Source: Haloterrigena gelatinilytica
GTDB lineage: Archaea; Halobacteriota; Halobacteria; Halobacteriales; Natrialbaceae
DNA length: 64,000 bases
NCBI RefSeq assembly: GCF_013342145.1
Contig: NZ_JABUQZ010000001.1
Coordinates: 1,984,001-2,048,000 of the forward strand
Direction: 5' to 3'
Positions 50,838 through 60,136 of the stretch are shown here, one piece after another. A model generated the notes under the pieces. The model did not search any database and was not told the origin of the DNA. It saw only the letters and a list, made by a program, of their open reading frames with translations. The position numbers were made by a program, and so were the translations under genes. Within the stretch, counting starts at the first letter, position 1. Every line of letters begins with the position of its first letter.

Positions 50838-51404
50838 ATGATCGGTGAACACGCATTCTGTCCGACCAGCGGTGCATCTCTCTCGCGAGAGGTCCACTAC
50901 GACGACCGGGGACGCCCCGAACGCGTCCCGCAGTCCGACGACCTCTCGCCGAACGCAACCCTCGAGGCCCCACTGACGACGGGGAAACGTCGCTCCTCGA
51001 GGCGCGCGCTCCTGACCTACTTCCGGCGGTGTCACCGCCGACACGCCGACGAGAGCGACGAACTGTATCGGCGCGCCGCGCTGGCGCTCGACCGCCTCAA
51101 GCGGACCGCGACGGGCCGCCAAGAGCGCGACGTTATCGTCTGGTGTGCCCTCGGAAACCGACTCGCTCGCGACGGGTTCGACGTCGACTGGATGGGCGCC
51201 CACGTCGAACCGCGATGTCCGGAGTGTAGCGGCCGCCTGACCTACGCCGAAGGGCCCGACGGGCCGATCGCTCGGTGCGGCGGGTCGTGCTGCGAGCGCC
51301 GCACCGACCGGTTGGCGACGATCAGGGAGACCGTCCGGTCGCTGCTCGCGCAAACGTACCCCGAGGACGCCACCCCCGAAACCGATGCACTCGCGATACT
51401 GTGA
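50838..51404 (+). CDS. Zinc-ribbon protein of unknown function
   Basis: The 188-residue protein is hydrophilic, with an N-terminal Cys (EHAFCPTSG) and, near residue 128, CPECSGRLTYAEGPDGPIARC followed by GGSCCERRTDRL, a C-x2-C ... C-x3-CC cluster like a zinc ribbon. The C-terminal helical block (TIRETVRSLLAQTY) is typical of haloarchaeal adaptor proteins. It opens the right arm; no function is known. Confidence 0.7.
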   Translation: MIGEHAFCPTSGASLSREVHYDDRGRPERVPQSDDLSPNATLEAPLTTGKRRSSRRALLTYFRRCHRRHADESDELYRRAALALDRLKRTATGRQERDVIVWCALGNRLARDGFDVDWMGAHVEPRCPECSGRLTYAEGPDGPIARCGGSCCERRTDRLATIRETVRSLLAQTYPEDATPETDALAIL

Positions 51405-51454
51405 TCGACCGCGACGGGAATCGGGGGACCGCTCCCGGAACGCGAACGTCGAAC

Positions 51455-52465
51455 ATGCGCCTCTTGACGGTGCTCACCGACTCGCAGTCGACGACCGACG
51501 AGGTCAGAGCGGTCATCGATCGCCACGACCTCGAGTACAGCCTCGCCGGTCACGACGACGACAACGACTGGACGATCACCGTTCCCGCACCCGCTCACGC
51601 GGTAGAACCGTTGGTGGACGAGCTTCGGTCGGTCGCCGGGAACGTCACCGTCGTCGTCGAGGAGCCGATGGCGATCGTCGGCAGCGAGTGGGACGGCGCG
51701 AACGAACGACGCGGCGAGTGGCTCTCCTTCGAGCGAATCTCCCGGAGCGAACTGCGCTCGAAGGCCCGCTCGCAGTTGCCCTCGCTGGTCATCTTCGCCG
51801 CGATGACGGCGATCAGCGGCGTCGTCGCCACCACCGGCGTCCTGCTGGATTCGCTGGCGGTGCTGGTCGGCGCGATGGTGATCGCCCCCCTGCTCGGTCC
51901 CGCGATGGCCTCGAGCGTCGCGACCGTCCTCGACGAGCGCCGGCTGTTCGTCCGCGGCGTCGAACTCCAGCTCGCCGGTATCGGCGTGGCGATGGCCAGC
52001 GCGCTCGCGTTCGCGGCGTTCGCGCGGACGTCGTCGGTGGTCACCGCCGCGGTCGACCTCGAGGCGAGCCTCGGACTGGGCAGTCACGGCCTCCCGCCGT
52101 CGCTGCTGGTGACCGTCGCGGTCTGTTCGGGCATCGCCGGCGGGCTCGGGATGGCGACGACCGGCATCACGGACCTCATCGGCGTGATGATCGCGGCCGC
52201 GATCATGCCGCCGATCGGCGTGGTCGGCGTCGGCGTCGCGTGGGGCGAACCCGCGGCGGTGCTCGGGTCGCTGGTCGTCGTCGCCGTCAACCTCATCGCG
52301 ATCAACGTCGGCGCCATCGCGACCCTCTGGACCGTCGGCTTCCACCCCTCCGACCGCTCCCGAATCAGGACGACGCGGGGCGCCATCATTCGACGGATCG
52401 TCCTGTTGCTCGCGCTGTTGCTGGCCGCGCTCCGATTGCTCGAGGCCGTCTCCAGCGGCCTCTGA
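51455..52465 (+). CDS. DUF389 (TIGR00341-like) membrane protein
   Basis: About 336 residues from ATG 51455. A soluble alpha/beta N-terminal part (MRLLTVLTDSQSTTDEVRAVID, about 85 residues, ACT-like) precedes about six membrane segments. LVGAMVIAPLLGPAMASSVATV (about residue 130) with its two P-L-x-GP motif is the DUF389 signature. Bacterial homologues are uncharacterised; topology hints at transport or sensing. It follows the zinc-ribbon gene after 50 bases. Confidence 0.85.
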   Translation: MRLLTVLTDSQSTTDEVRAVIDRHDLEYSLAGHDDDNDWTITVPAPAHAVEPLVDELRSVAGNVTVVVEEPMAIVGSEWDGANERRGEWLSFERISRSELRSKARSQLPSLVIFAAMTAISGVVATTGVLLDSLAVLVGAMVIAPLLGPAMASSVATVLDERRLFVRGVELQLAGIGVAMASALAFAAFARTSSVVTAAVDLEASLGLGSHGLPPSLLVTVAVCSGIAGGLGMATTGITDLIGVMIAAAIMPPIGVVGVGVAWGEPAAVLGSLVVVAVNLIAINVGAIATLWTVGFHPSDRSRIRTTRGAIIRRIVLLLALLLAALRLLEAVSSGL

Positions 52466-52490
52466 ACGTTCGACGATCGATCTCACACCG

Positions 52491-53936
52491 ATGACTGACC
52501 ATCCCACGCGCGACGACGACAACGACGCGACGACGACGGCGAAATCGGGTACAGCGCCGAGCGACGACGGCGGCCGCGAGGGCGACCGCTCGAGCGACGG
52601 AACGGACGAGCGAATCGAACGCGACGGAGGCGGCGACGACCGCGACGGCAGGTCCGAATCCGACGACCGAAGCGAGGCCGAGCGCGACGGCGACGCGCCG
52701 TCGCTCGGGCTGTCACTGATCGGCTACGTCCTCCGGCTGACGGTCGCCGCGCTGGCGGTCGGCGTCCGAATCCTCTGGACCGGAGGGCGGATCGGCGCCC
52801 GCTACCTGACCGATACGGCGTCGCGCCGCGAGTGGCGGCGCTGGCTCCTGCTCGAGGGCGACCGGCGAGTGGTCGTCGGCGGCTTCGTCGCGGGCGTCTT
52901 CGTCGTCGCGCTCGTCCTCGGCGTGAGCGACGTCATCGGCGTCCGCGAGAGTCGGTTCGTCACGACGATGTTCAGCACGATGATCGCGGGGCTGTTCTCG
53001 TTCATCCCGATCGTCGTCGCGGTCAACCAGCTGATCATCTCGCGGCTGTTCGGCACGCCCGATCGGCTCACCGACCGCATCGACGGCGTCCAGGCGTTCC
53101 GCAGTCGCGTCGAATCCCAGACCGAGGGCGACGGCGTCAGCCCGACCGATCCGGCGCCGTTCCTCGCCCGGCTGGCCGGCACGCTCGGCAGCCGCGCCGA
53201 CGAGCTCGCCGAACGGTGCGGAGACGGCCCATCGGAGGCCGCCGGCGACCGGGCCGACGCGACGTCGACGACCGCCCTCGAGTCGATCTGCCGATTCGCG
53301 GCGCGGACTCGAGACCACACGCGCGAGCTCTCGTCTCGCCTCACCGGCGATACGGAGTCGGTGTTCGCCGTCGTGTTGCCGACGATCGACCACGACTACG
53401 CCGGCGCCGCGAACGAAGCGCGGCGGCTCGGGCGCCGGTTCGACGCGGAGCTGTCGGCCCGCGAGTCGTCGCTGCTCGCCGAACTCCAGGAGCTGTTCGT
53501 CACCGCGGACGCGACCAGGCAGTACTTCACGACGATCTACCTCCAGCGCGAGCTCGCGCGCCTGTCGCGGTTGATCACCTACAGCGGTACCGCCGCGATC
53601 CTGCTCTCGTCGCTGGTGATCATGATCTACGCGAGCGGCTATCCGCCGGTGGCCTTCGAAGGGTGGCTGCTCGTGCTCGTGAGCCTCGCGCTCGCGGTCG
53701 CGTTCAGCCCGCTCGCCGTGCTGTTCGCCTACGTCGTGCGCATCTCGGCCATCCTCAGGCGGACCTCCGCCCCGGGGCCGTTCACGCCGCCCGGGGAGTT
53801 CCACCGGACGAACGACGCCCGCGGCGCGACCGAGGGGATCGACGCGGACCCGTCGATCGGTCTCGACGAGAGCGACCGCTCGCCGCTTCCCGGCGACGCT
53901 GACGCCGATCCGGACTCGAGCGAGGGCGATCCGTGA
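52491..53936 (+). CDS. Large membrane protein with acidic N-terminus
   Basis: The 481-residue protein has about 75 acidic, disordered N-terminal residues, three membrane segments (GLSLIGYVLRLTVAALAVGV, VVVGGFVAGVFVVALVLGVSDVIG, FVTTMFSTMIAGLFSFIPIVVAV), a soluble helical region (about 205-345), two more membrane segments (LITYSGTAAILLSSLVIMIY, GWLLVLVSLALAVAFSPLAVLFAYVV) and an acidic tail. The layout resembles membrane-embedded regulatory or channel-like proteins, but I do not recognise a family. Its stop overlaps the next gene's GTG as GTGA. Confidence 0.7.
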   Translation: MTDHPTRDDDNDATTTAKSGTAPSDDGGREGDRSSDGTDERIERDGGGDDRDGRSESDDRSEAERDGDAPSLGLSLIGYVLRLTVAALAVGVRILWTGGRIGARYLTDTASRREWRRWLLLEGDRRVVVGGFVAGVFVVALVLGVSDVIGVRESRFVTTMFSTMIAGLFSFIPIVVAVNQLIISRLFGTPDRLTDRIDGVQAFRSRVESQTEGDGVSPTDPAPFLARLAGTLGSRADELAERCGDGPSEAAGDRADATSTTALESICRFAARTRDHTRELSSRLTGDTESVFAVVLPTIDHDYAGAANEARRLGRRFDAELSARESSLLAELQELFVTADATRQYFTTIYLQRELARLSRLITYSGTAAILLSSLVIMIYASGYPPVAFEGWLLVLVSLALAVAFSPLAVLFAYVVRISAILRRTSAPGPFTPPGEFHRTNDARGATEGIDADPSIGLDESDRSPLPGDADADPDSSEGDP

Positions 53937-54907
53937 CCGCGCGCCGCGGCTACGGTCGGCGCGGCCTCCTCGCGGCCGTCGGCGCCGCGATCGGCGCCGT
54001 CTCGCTCGGCGGCTGCGTCGATACCGACAGCGAGTGGGTCCCCGTCGACGTCCCCACCGACGCGGCGCTGTACGACGTCGTGACGACGGCCGACGGCGCC
54101 TACGCCGTCGGCGAAGACGGGACCGTCCTCGCCCGCGACGGCGGCGACTGGACCGTCCGCCTCGAGAACGGCGTCGGCGACGCCGGCGACGGGCTGCGGA
54201 CCGCGGCGGTCACGAGCAACGGCCGGGCGATGTGGGTCGCCGGCGACAGCGGCGCGCTCGGGCTGTACGACGTCGTCGCCGACCGCGTCGCGGACTTCTC
54301 CGCGCCGAAGGAGAAGACGACTTCGTGGACGGCGGTCGCCGCCGCGGGACTGGCCGGCGACGAGCGGCTCACGGTCATCAACAGCTCCGGCGAACTCCTC
54401 CGGGGCCGGCGCGACGGTGCGACCGTCGAGTGGTTCGACGTGATCGAACCCGGCACCGGCTCGAGCGTCACCGACGTCGACCTCACGCCGCTGGCGTACG
54501 GCTACGTCGTCGACACCGACGGCGGCGTCTTCGAGTCGCGAGACGGTGGGGTCTCGTGGAGCCGCATCGGGCTCGAGGGCGCGGGAGTCGACTTCGCGGC
54601 GGTCGCGGCGACGGACAGCGGTCACGTCTCGGTCGCCGGCGGCAACGGCGTCGTCTACACCTACAACGGCGTCGACTGGTCGCGAACGACGCTGGGCGAG
54701 CAGCCGATCGCAGCGCTGGCTCGAGACCGCGACACCGCGCTGGCGGTCTCGTCGGCGGGAGTGCTCTACGAGCGCGGCTTCGACGGCTGGACCGAGCTCG
54801 CCGACCTCCAACCGGGGAACGAACTGCGGTCGGTCGCGCTCGGCACTGCCCGGTCGCCGCAACTGGTCGTCGGCGAGTCCGGAACCGTCTACGAGCGGCG
54901 GTACTGA
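53933..54907 (+). CDS. Tat lipoprotein beta-propeller, paralogue of 41753-43000
   Basis: About 324 residues from GTG 53933. TARRGYGRRGLLAAVGAAIGAVSLGGC is a twin-arginine-like signal with lipobox LGGC (Cys near residue 28), so the protein should be anchored outside the membrane. The rest carries propeller blades: WVAGDSGALGLYDVVADRVAD, GYVVDTDGGVFESRDGGVSWSRIG, HVSVAGGNGVVYTYNGVDWSR. The residues around WxxVxPTxxAxLYDVV and the GDSGALGxYDV blade correspond to those of the cytoplasmic paralogue. One arm thus has an inside and the other an outside propeller. The blade type is that of Ycf48/YVTN assembly factors. Confidence 0.8.
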   Translation: MTARRGYGRRGLLAAVGAAIGAVSLGGCVDTDSEWVPVDVPTDAALYDVVTTADGAYAVGEDGTVLARDGGDWTVRLENGVGDAGDGLRTAAVTSNGRAMWVAGDSGALGLYDVVADRVADFSAPKEKTTSWTAVAAAGLAGDERLTVINSSGELLRGRRDGATVEWFDVIEPGTGSSVTDVDLTPLAYGYVVDTDGGVFESRDGGVSWSRIGLEGAGVDFAAVAATDSGHVSVAGGNGVVYTYNGVDWSRTTLGEQPIAALARDRDTALAVSSAGVLYERGFDGWTELADLQPGNELRSVALGTARSPQLVVGESGTVYERRY

Positions 54908-55033
54908 CGTTTCGCGACCGTCTCGGTCAGCGATACTCCCGAGGACCAGCCCGAACGTCCGCGCGCTGCGACCCGTAACGGTGCGACGAGACAGTCGCGT
55001 ACTATTTCATTCGTGGAGCTACATGTTTCGAGT

Positions 55034-55207
55034 GTGATCGCTCGTCTGCGCGAGCGGATCGCCGTCGAGGACCCCGACGAACGGATCGAAGGCTCAGGTA
55101 ACCCGATCACGTCGCCACAGCGTCGGCGCGCAGCCGACGCGGAACGGATGCTCGAGGAATCGGCGGAACTGACGGAGACCCAGCGGAAGTTCGATCGCGA
55201 CCGGTAA
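55034..55207 (+). CDS. Small acidic protein before gatB
   Basis: About 57 residues from GTG 55034 (IARLRERIAVEDPDERIEG then SPQRRRAADAERMLEESAEL). Charged and helical, without a named domain. It ends 85 bases before gatB. Amino-acid composition is typically halophilic, but a function is not evident. Confidence 0.5.
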   Translation: MIARLRERIAVEDPDERIEGSGNPITSPQRRRAADAERMLEESAELTETQRKFDRDR

Positions 55208-55291
55208 TCGCTCGCGAACTTCGAGTCGGGCCGCGAACCCGCGCCGGTCCGTCCCGTTACGTTTTACCCCCGCGGGCCCGAATCGCCGTCA

Positions 55292-56785
55292 ATGACTGCC
55301 CAGACCGTCCAGCAGGGCGACCTCGTGACCGTCATCGGCCTCGAGGTCCACGTCCAGCTGGAGACCGACACGAAGATCTTCTGTGGCTGTGCGACCGAAC
55401 AGACCGACGAGCCAAACGAGAACGTCTGCCCGGTCTGTCTCGGCCTGCCGGGCGCGCTGCCCGTCCTGAACGAGGCCGCCGTCGAGGCCGCCGTCAAGAT
55501 CGGGAAGGCGATCGACGCCGACATCCCCGAGGAGACCCGGTTCCACCGGAAGAACTACTACTACCCCGACCTGCCCAAGAACTTCCAGATCACCCAGTAC
55601 GACGAGCCGATCTGCGCCGACGGCGAACTCGAGGTCTCCGTCGAGGGCGAGCGTCGGACGGTGGCGATCGAACGGGCCCACCTGGAGGAGGACCCGGGGA
55701 GCCTCCAGCACGTCGGCGGCGGTGGCGGCATCGACTCCGCGGAGTACACCCTCGTCGACTACAACCGCGCGGGGACGCCGCTGATGGAGATCGTCACGGC
55801 GCCGGACTTCCGCAGCCCCGCGGAGGTGCGCGCGTTCCTTGCCGAACTCGAGGAAGTCCTGGAGTACCTGGGCGTCTTCGACGCGGAACGCGACGGCAGC
55901 CTGCGCATCGACGCCAACCTCTCGATCATCCCCGAGGAGGAGATCGACGGCGACGACACCGACGAGATCGGGATGGACGCGCTCGAGGCCGCCAACCGCA
56001 CCGAGGTCAAGAACATCTCGAGCCACAAGGGCGCGGAGAAGGCCCTGGCCTACGAGGAGACCCGCCAGAAGAACGCCATCCAGCGCGGCCGCGCGGTCGA
56101 GCAGGAGACCCGCCACTGGGACGAGTCGCGGGGTATCACGGTCTCGATGCGCTCGAAGGAAGAGGAGAAGGACTACCGGTACTTCGAGGAGGCCGACCTC
56201 CCGCCGCTTCGCGTCTCCGGCTGGAAGGACGAGATCGCGATCCCGGAACTCCCCTCGGCCCGCCGCGAGCGGTTCCAGGCGGAGTACGGCCTGAGCGAGG
56301 AGGCCGCCTCGAAGCTCACGTCGACCAAGCAGGTCGCGGACTTCTACGAGGACGTCGCCGGCGAGTTCGACCCCGACCTCGCGGCGACGTGGGTCGCGGA
56401 CAACCTGCTCGGCGAACTCAACTACCGCGACATGGAAATCACGGACATCGCGGGCCGCCTCGAGGAGGTCTCCCGGCTCGTCGAACTCGTCGCCGAGGAC
56501 GAGATCACGGCGAAGAACGCCCGCGAGACCGTCCTCCGGTCGATGCTCGACGACGGCGCGGCGCCGGACGAGATCGTCGAGCAGGAGGGTCTGGGCAAGA
56601 CCGGCGAGGACGAGGTCCAACAGGCCGTCGTCGAGGCCATCGACGAGAACCCCGACGCCGTCGACGACTACGAGAGCGGCGACGACGGCGCGATCAACTT
56701 CCTCGTCGGCCAGGTCATGCAGAAAACGGGGGGAAGTGCCGACCCCGGCGACGTCAACCAGTTGCTGCGAGCCGAACTCGAGTAA
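55292..56785 (+). CDS. gatB: Asp/Glu-tRNA amidotransferase subunit B
   Basis: The 497-residue protein has the GatB hallmarks: VIGLEVHVQLETDTKIFCGC at the start, CPVCLGLPGALPVLN, the metal-like cysteine cluster (FCGCATEQ), the tRNA-handling core FRSPAEVRAFLAELEEVLEYLGV and the GatB/Yqey tail domain. It transamidates Asp-tRNA(Asn) or Glu-tRNA(Gln). Typically it is expressed with gatA/gatC, which are not visible here. Confidence 0.95.
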   Translation: MTAQTVQQGDLVTVIGLEVHVQLETDTKIFCGCATEQTDEPNENVCPVCLGLPGALPVLNEAAVEAAVKIGKAIDADIPEETRFHRKNYYYPDLPKNFQITQYDEPICADGELEVSVEGERRTVAIERAHLEEDPGSLQHVGGGGGIDSAEYTLVDYNRAGTPLMEIVTAPDFRSPAEVRAFLAELEEVLEYLGVFDAERDGSLRIDANLSIIPEEEIDGDDTDEIGMDALEAANRTEVKNISSHKGAEKALAYEETRQKNAIQRGRAVEQETRHWDESRGITVSMRSKEEEKDYRYFEEADLPPLRVSGWKDEIAIPELPSARRERFQAEYGLSEEAASKLTSTKQVADFYEDVAGEFDPDLAATWVADNLLGELNYRDMEITDIAGRLEEVSRLVELVAEDEITAKNARETVLRSMLDDGAAPDEIVEQEGLGKTGEDEVQQAVVEAIDENPDAVDDYESGDDGAINFLVGQVMQKTGGSADPGDVNQLLRAELE

Positions 56786-56791
56786 CCGCGC

Positions 56792-57508
56792 TCACGGCGC
56801 GTCCGACGTTTTGACGGCGACGCCGGTCCCGTCGCCCTGGGGCGTGATGACCGCCTCGAGGGCGTCGTGATCGACGAACACCTCGTTGAACTCGCGAAGC
56901 GCGGCTACCGACGAGCCGTATTCCGCTTCGATATCCTCGGTCTCGGTATCCGCCGCAGCCGCAGCGACCCGACCGCCGCGGAGGAGGTTGTCCGCGACGA
57001 CCATCCCGCCCGCCGTCAGCAGCGGCAGCGATTCGGCCAGATACTCCTCGTACTCCGATTTGATGGCGTCGAGGAAGACGAGATCGAACGGCCCGTCGAG
57101 CCGAGGCACCGTCTCCAGAGCGGGGCCCTCGACGATGAACACGGTCCCGTCTCCGGTGGGTTCGGCGTCGACGGTCGCCGGATCGTCGGTCACGGTGACG
57201 TCGATGCCGTCGCGCTCGAGGTAATCGACGGCGGCGTCGATCCGCTCGTCGTCGACCTCGGTCGTGACGACGTCGGTACCGGTTCGGGCGACGTGCAGCG
57301 TCGAGTAGCCGATGGCGGTTCCGAACTCGAGCGCGCGATCGGCGTCGGTCCCGCGGGCGAGGATCGCCTGCAGCGTCGCGACCGAGCGGCTGGCGATCGG
57401 AATGCCGTCCTCGGCCGCGTGGGCTTCCATTTCCGCGACGCGGTCGTCGGCGGACGGTTCCATCGATGCGAGGTACTCGCTCGTCACGTCGGTCAGGATG
57501 TCCGGCAT
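56792..57508 (-). CDS. O-methyltransferase family protein
   Basis: The 238-residue protein has ALEFGTAIGYSTLHVAR as motif I (about residue 68), the acidic VVTTEVDDERI after it, and FDLVFLDAIKSEYEEYL with ADNLLRGGRVAA, the metal-dependent class I O-methyltransferase pattern (COMT/caffeoyl-CoA type). The aspartate and following DN residues that bind metal are present. Substrate unknown. It is convergent with gatB. Confidence 0.8.
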   Translation of the reverse strand: MPDILTDVTSEYLASMEPSADDRVAEMEAHAAEDGIPIASRSVATLQAILARGTDADRALEFGTAIGYSTLHVARTGTDVVTTEVDDERIDAAVDYLERDGIDVTVTDDPATVDAEPTGDGTVFIVEGPALETVPRLDGPFDLVFLDAIKSEYEEYLAESLPLLTAGGMVVADNLLRGGRVAAAAADTETEDIEAEYGSSVAALREFNEVFVDHDALEAVITPQGDGTGVAVKTSDAP

Positions 57509-57679
57509 ACTGTTCCTGTGTGGGAATACCAGGGTATACGTTACGCTGGTGGCAAGCGGATCGTCCGCCGTCCCGCCGGAAGCGACCGATCGGAGCGGGC
57601 GGGGTTCCGATCGCCGAACTCGACGTGACGGTGGTTCCGACCCGGAAAATTATGAACGACCGGGGGGTTGTGTCCCGGT

Positions 57680-58642
57680 ATGGATCGAATACGGCTGGGC
57701 AACGAGGAGTTCGAGGGCCGAAATAACGCCTACGTGCTCGCGGACGGCGACGACCTCGCGCTCGTCGATACCGGGATCGCGACGCCGGGCGTCCGCGAGG
57801 ACTTGCGGGACGGACTGGCCGAGCGCGGCGACGCGTTCGCGGACGTCGACGCGATCGTGCTGACCCATTTCCACGTCGATCACGCGGGACTGGCCGGTGA
57901 GATTCAGGCCGAAAGCGACGCGACGGTCTACGTCCACGAGGCCGACGCGCCCCTGGTCGAGGGCGACGCCGACGCGGCAGCCGCCGTCGAGCGACGCCGC
58001 CGGGAACTGCTCGAGGAGTGGGGCGTCCCCGAAGATGTCCGGACGGAGTTGCTGGAGTTTCTCGAGGCGGCGTCGCACATCGAGGGCGAACCCGCCGACG
58101 TCACGCCGATCGCGGACGGAGACGTCCTCGAGGTCGGCGGCCGTCGACTCGAGGCGGTTCACGCGCCGGGCCACGCGGCGGGACTCTGCTGTTTCGAACT
58201 GGACGGCGGCCGCGAGGCCGTCGTCGGCGACGCCCTCCTGCCGGTGTACACGCCCAACGTCGGGGGCGCCGACGTCCGCGTCGATCGGCCGCTGAAGCGG
58301 TACCTGCAGACGCTCGAGCGATTGGCCGAGCGCGACTACGACCGCGTCTGGCCCGGCCACCGGGATCTGATCGAGGACCCAACCGCCCGCGCCCGCGAGA
58401 TCGTCGACCACCACCGCGAGCGGGCCGGGAACGTCGTCGACGTGCTGGACGAACACGGCCCGGCCGACGCCTGGACGGTGAGCGAACACCTGTTCGGTGC
58501 CCTCGAGGGGATCCACATCCTCCACGGACCCGGCGAGGCCTTCGCCCACCTCGATCACCTCCGTCACGAAGGAGCGGTTACCCTCGAAGACGGAACGTAT
58601 CGACTGGTTACCGAGCGCGTTTCCCCGCGAGAGATCGTCTGA
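57680..58642 (+). CDS. Metallo-beta-lactamase fold hydrolase
   Basis: About 320 residues from ATG 57680. The HxHxDH metal motif is in LTHFHVDHAGLAG (about residue 64), followed by VHAPGHAAGLCCFELDGG and GDALLPVY, and WPGHRDLIEDP near the end. These features are those of the glyoxalase II/RNase-unrelated MBL hydrolase group with an added C-terminal winged-helix-like part (EHLFGALEGIHILHGPGEAFAHLDHLRHEGAV). Substrate unknown; it lies just upstream of the Liv operon. Confidence 0.85.
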   Translation: MDRIRLGNEEFEGRNNAYVLADGDDLALVDTGIATPGVREDLRDGLAERGDAFADVDAIVLTHFHVDHAGLAGEIQAESDATVYVHEADAPLVEGDADAAAAVERRRRELLEEWGVPEDVRTELLEFLEAASHIEGEPADVTPIADGDVLEVGGRRLEAVHAPGHAAGLCCFELDGGREAVVGDALLPVYTPNVGGADVRVDRPLKRYLQTLERLAERDYDRVWPGHRDLIEDPTARAREIVDHHRERAGNVVDVLDEHGPADAWTVSEHLFGALEGIHILHGPGEAFAHLDHLRHEGAVTLEDGTYRLVTERVSPREIV

Positions 58643-58799
58643 AGCGCCGGCCTTCGTTCGGGTCGATAGGTGTCTAGTTCCGTTAGGAGATAGACTTTCA
58701 CACGGTTACACTACTCACTCGCTCCTTGCTAACGACCCTCATCTTTATTGTTGGAGAATCTGAAGTGGTGGATGAGAATCGGTAACAGAGTGACAGCCA

Positions 58800-60134
58800 A
58801 TGGATAACGACGATAACAATACGCTCAGATCAGATAGAACTGGTAAGATTTCCGTCGGGCGTCGACGGTTCATCGGCGCCGCGGGTGCCGGCGCCGTAGC
58901 GACGACGTTTGCAGGCTGTATCGGGGGCGGCGACGACGACGGGTTCACGATCGGTCACCTCGCGCCGCTGGAGAACACGCAGGGGATCGGCTCCGAGCGG
59001 AGCGCCGAACTGGCGGCCGAAGAGATCAACGAGGAGGGTGGGATCCGGGACGAGGACGTCGAAATCGTGAGCGCGAATACGCGCACGGATCCGTCGACGG
59101 CCCAGGACGAGGCGTCGCGGTTGATCAACCAGGAGAACGTCGATTTACTCGTCGGCACCTTCTCCAGCGAGGTCTCGCTCAACATCATGGATATGATCGC
59201 CGAGAACGACGTCCCGTACATCGTCACCGGGTCGGCCTCGCCGGCGATCATCGAGAACTCCACCGGCTCGGACTACGAGGCGAACAAGAACATCTTCCGC
59301 TCCGGCCCGATCAACTCGTACTTCCAGGCCGAGGCGATGGGCGGCTACGCCGACTACCTCTCGGACCACCACGGCTGGAACACGTTCGCCTATCTCGCGG
59401 ACGACGCCGCGTGGACGGACCCGTTCACGAACAACCTGCCCGGCGAGCTGGAATCGCGCGGCTACGACGTCGTCTACGAGTCGGAGCTGTCGACCGGCAT
59501 CGACGATTTCAGCACGGTGATGGACGACCTCGAGTCCGAAAATCCGGACGCCGTCTTCCGATTCTTCGCCCACATCATCGCGACGGACATGCTCGCGAGT
59601 TGGCACCAGCGCCAGGCCGGGTTCGGCATCGAGGGGATCCACGTCGCGTCCATGACACCGGACTTCTACCAGCTCTCGGAGGAGACCGCGACCTTCGAGA
59701 CGACCTCGCAATCGGGCGCCGCCGGTACGACCGCCATCACGGACAAAACCCTCGACTTCGTCGACGCGTACCAGTCGTTCACCGAGGGCGACGACGACGC
59801 GCCCGACCTCCCGATGTACATGGGGTTCAACACCTACGACGCGATCTACCTCTACCGGGAGGCCGTCGAGGAGGCCGGCACGGCCGACTACGAGAGCGAC
59901 CTTGACGGCATCGTCGACGCGATGCTGGGGCTGGAGTACACGGGGACCGCCGGCGAGATCTCGTTCTACGGCGAGGACGACGAGTACCCCCACGACGTCC
60001 AGGAAGAACGCGGCGAGGGCGACGCGATCACGAACTTTCCGGTCACCCAGTGGCGGCCCGGGGGCGGCCTCGAGTGCGTCTACCCCGAACAGTACCGGAC
60101 GGCAGACCACGTACAACCCGAGTGGATGGGCTAG
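58800..60134 (+). CDS. livK: ABC transporter substrate-binding lipoprotein (LivK-like)
   Basis: The 444-residue protein has the twin-arginine signal GRRRFIGAAGAGAVATTFAGC (lipobox AGC, Cys near residue 40), then the periplasmic type I ligand-binding fold: LENTQGIGSERSAELAAEEI-type N-domain and VGTFSSEVSLNIMDMIAENDVPYIVTGS. The fold and operon fit branched-chain amino acid or amide-binding LivK proteins. A TATA-like CTTTATTG (58742-58749) precedes it. It begins a five-gene transport operon. Confidence 0.88.
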   Translation: MDNDDNNTLRSDRTGKISVGRRRFIGAAGAGAVATTFAGCIGGGDDDGFTIGHLAPLENTQGIGSERSAELAAEEINEEGGIRDEDVEIVSANTRTDPSTAQDEASRLINQENVDLLVGTFSSEVSLNIMDMIAENDVPYIVTGSASPAIIENSTGSDYEANKNIFRSGPINSYFQAEAMGGYADYLSDHHGWNTFAYLADDAAWTDPFTNNLPGELESRGYDVVYESELSTGIDDFSTVMDDLESENPDAVFRFFAHIIATDMLASWHQRQAGFGIEGIHVASMTPDFYQLSEETATFETTSQSGAAGTTAITDKTLDFVDAYQSFTEGDDDAPDLPMYMGFNTYDAIYLYREAVEEAGTADYESDLDGIVDAMLGLEYTGTAGEISFYGEDDEYPHDVQEERGEGDAITNFPVTQWRPGGGLECVYPEQYRTADHVQPEWMG

Positions 60135-60136
60135 GC

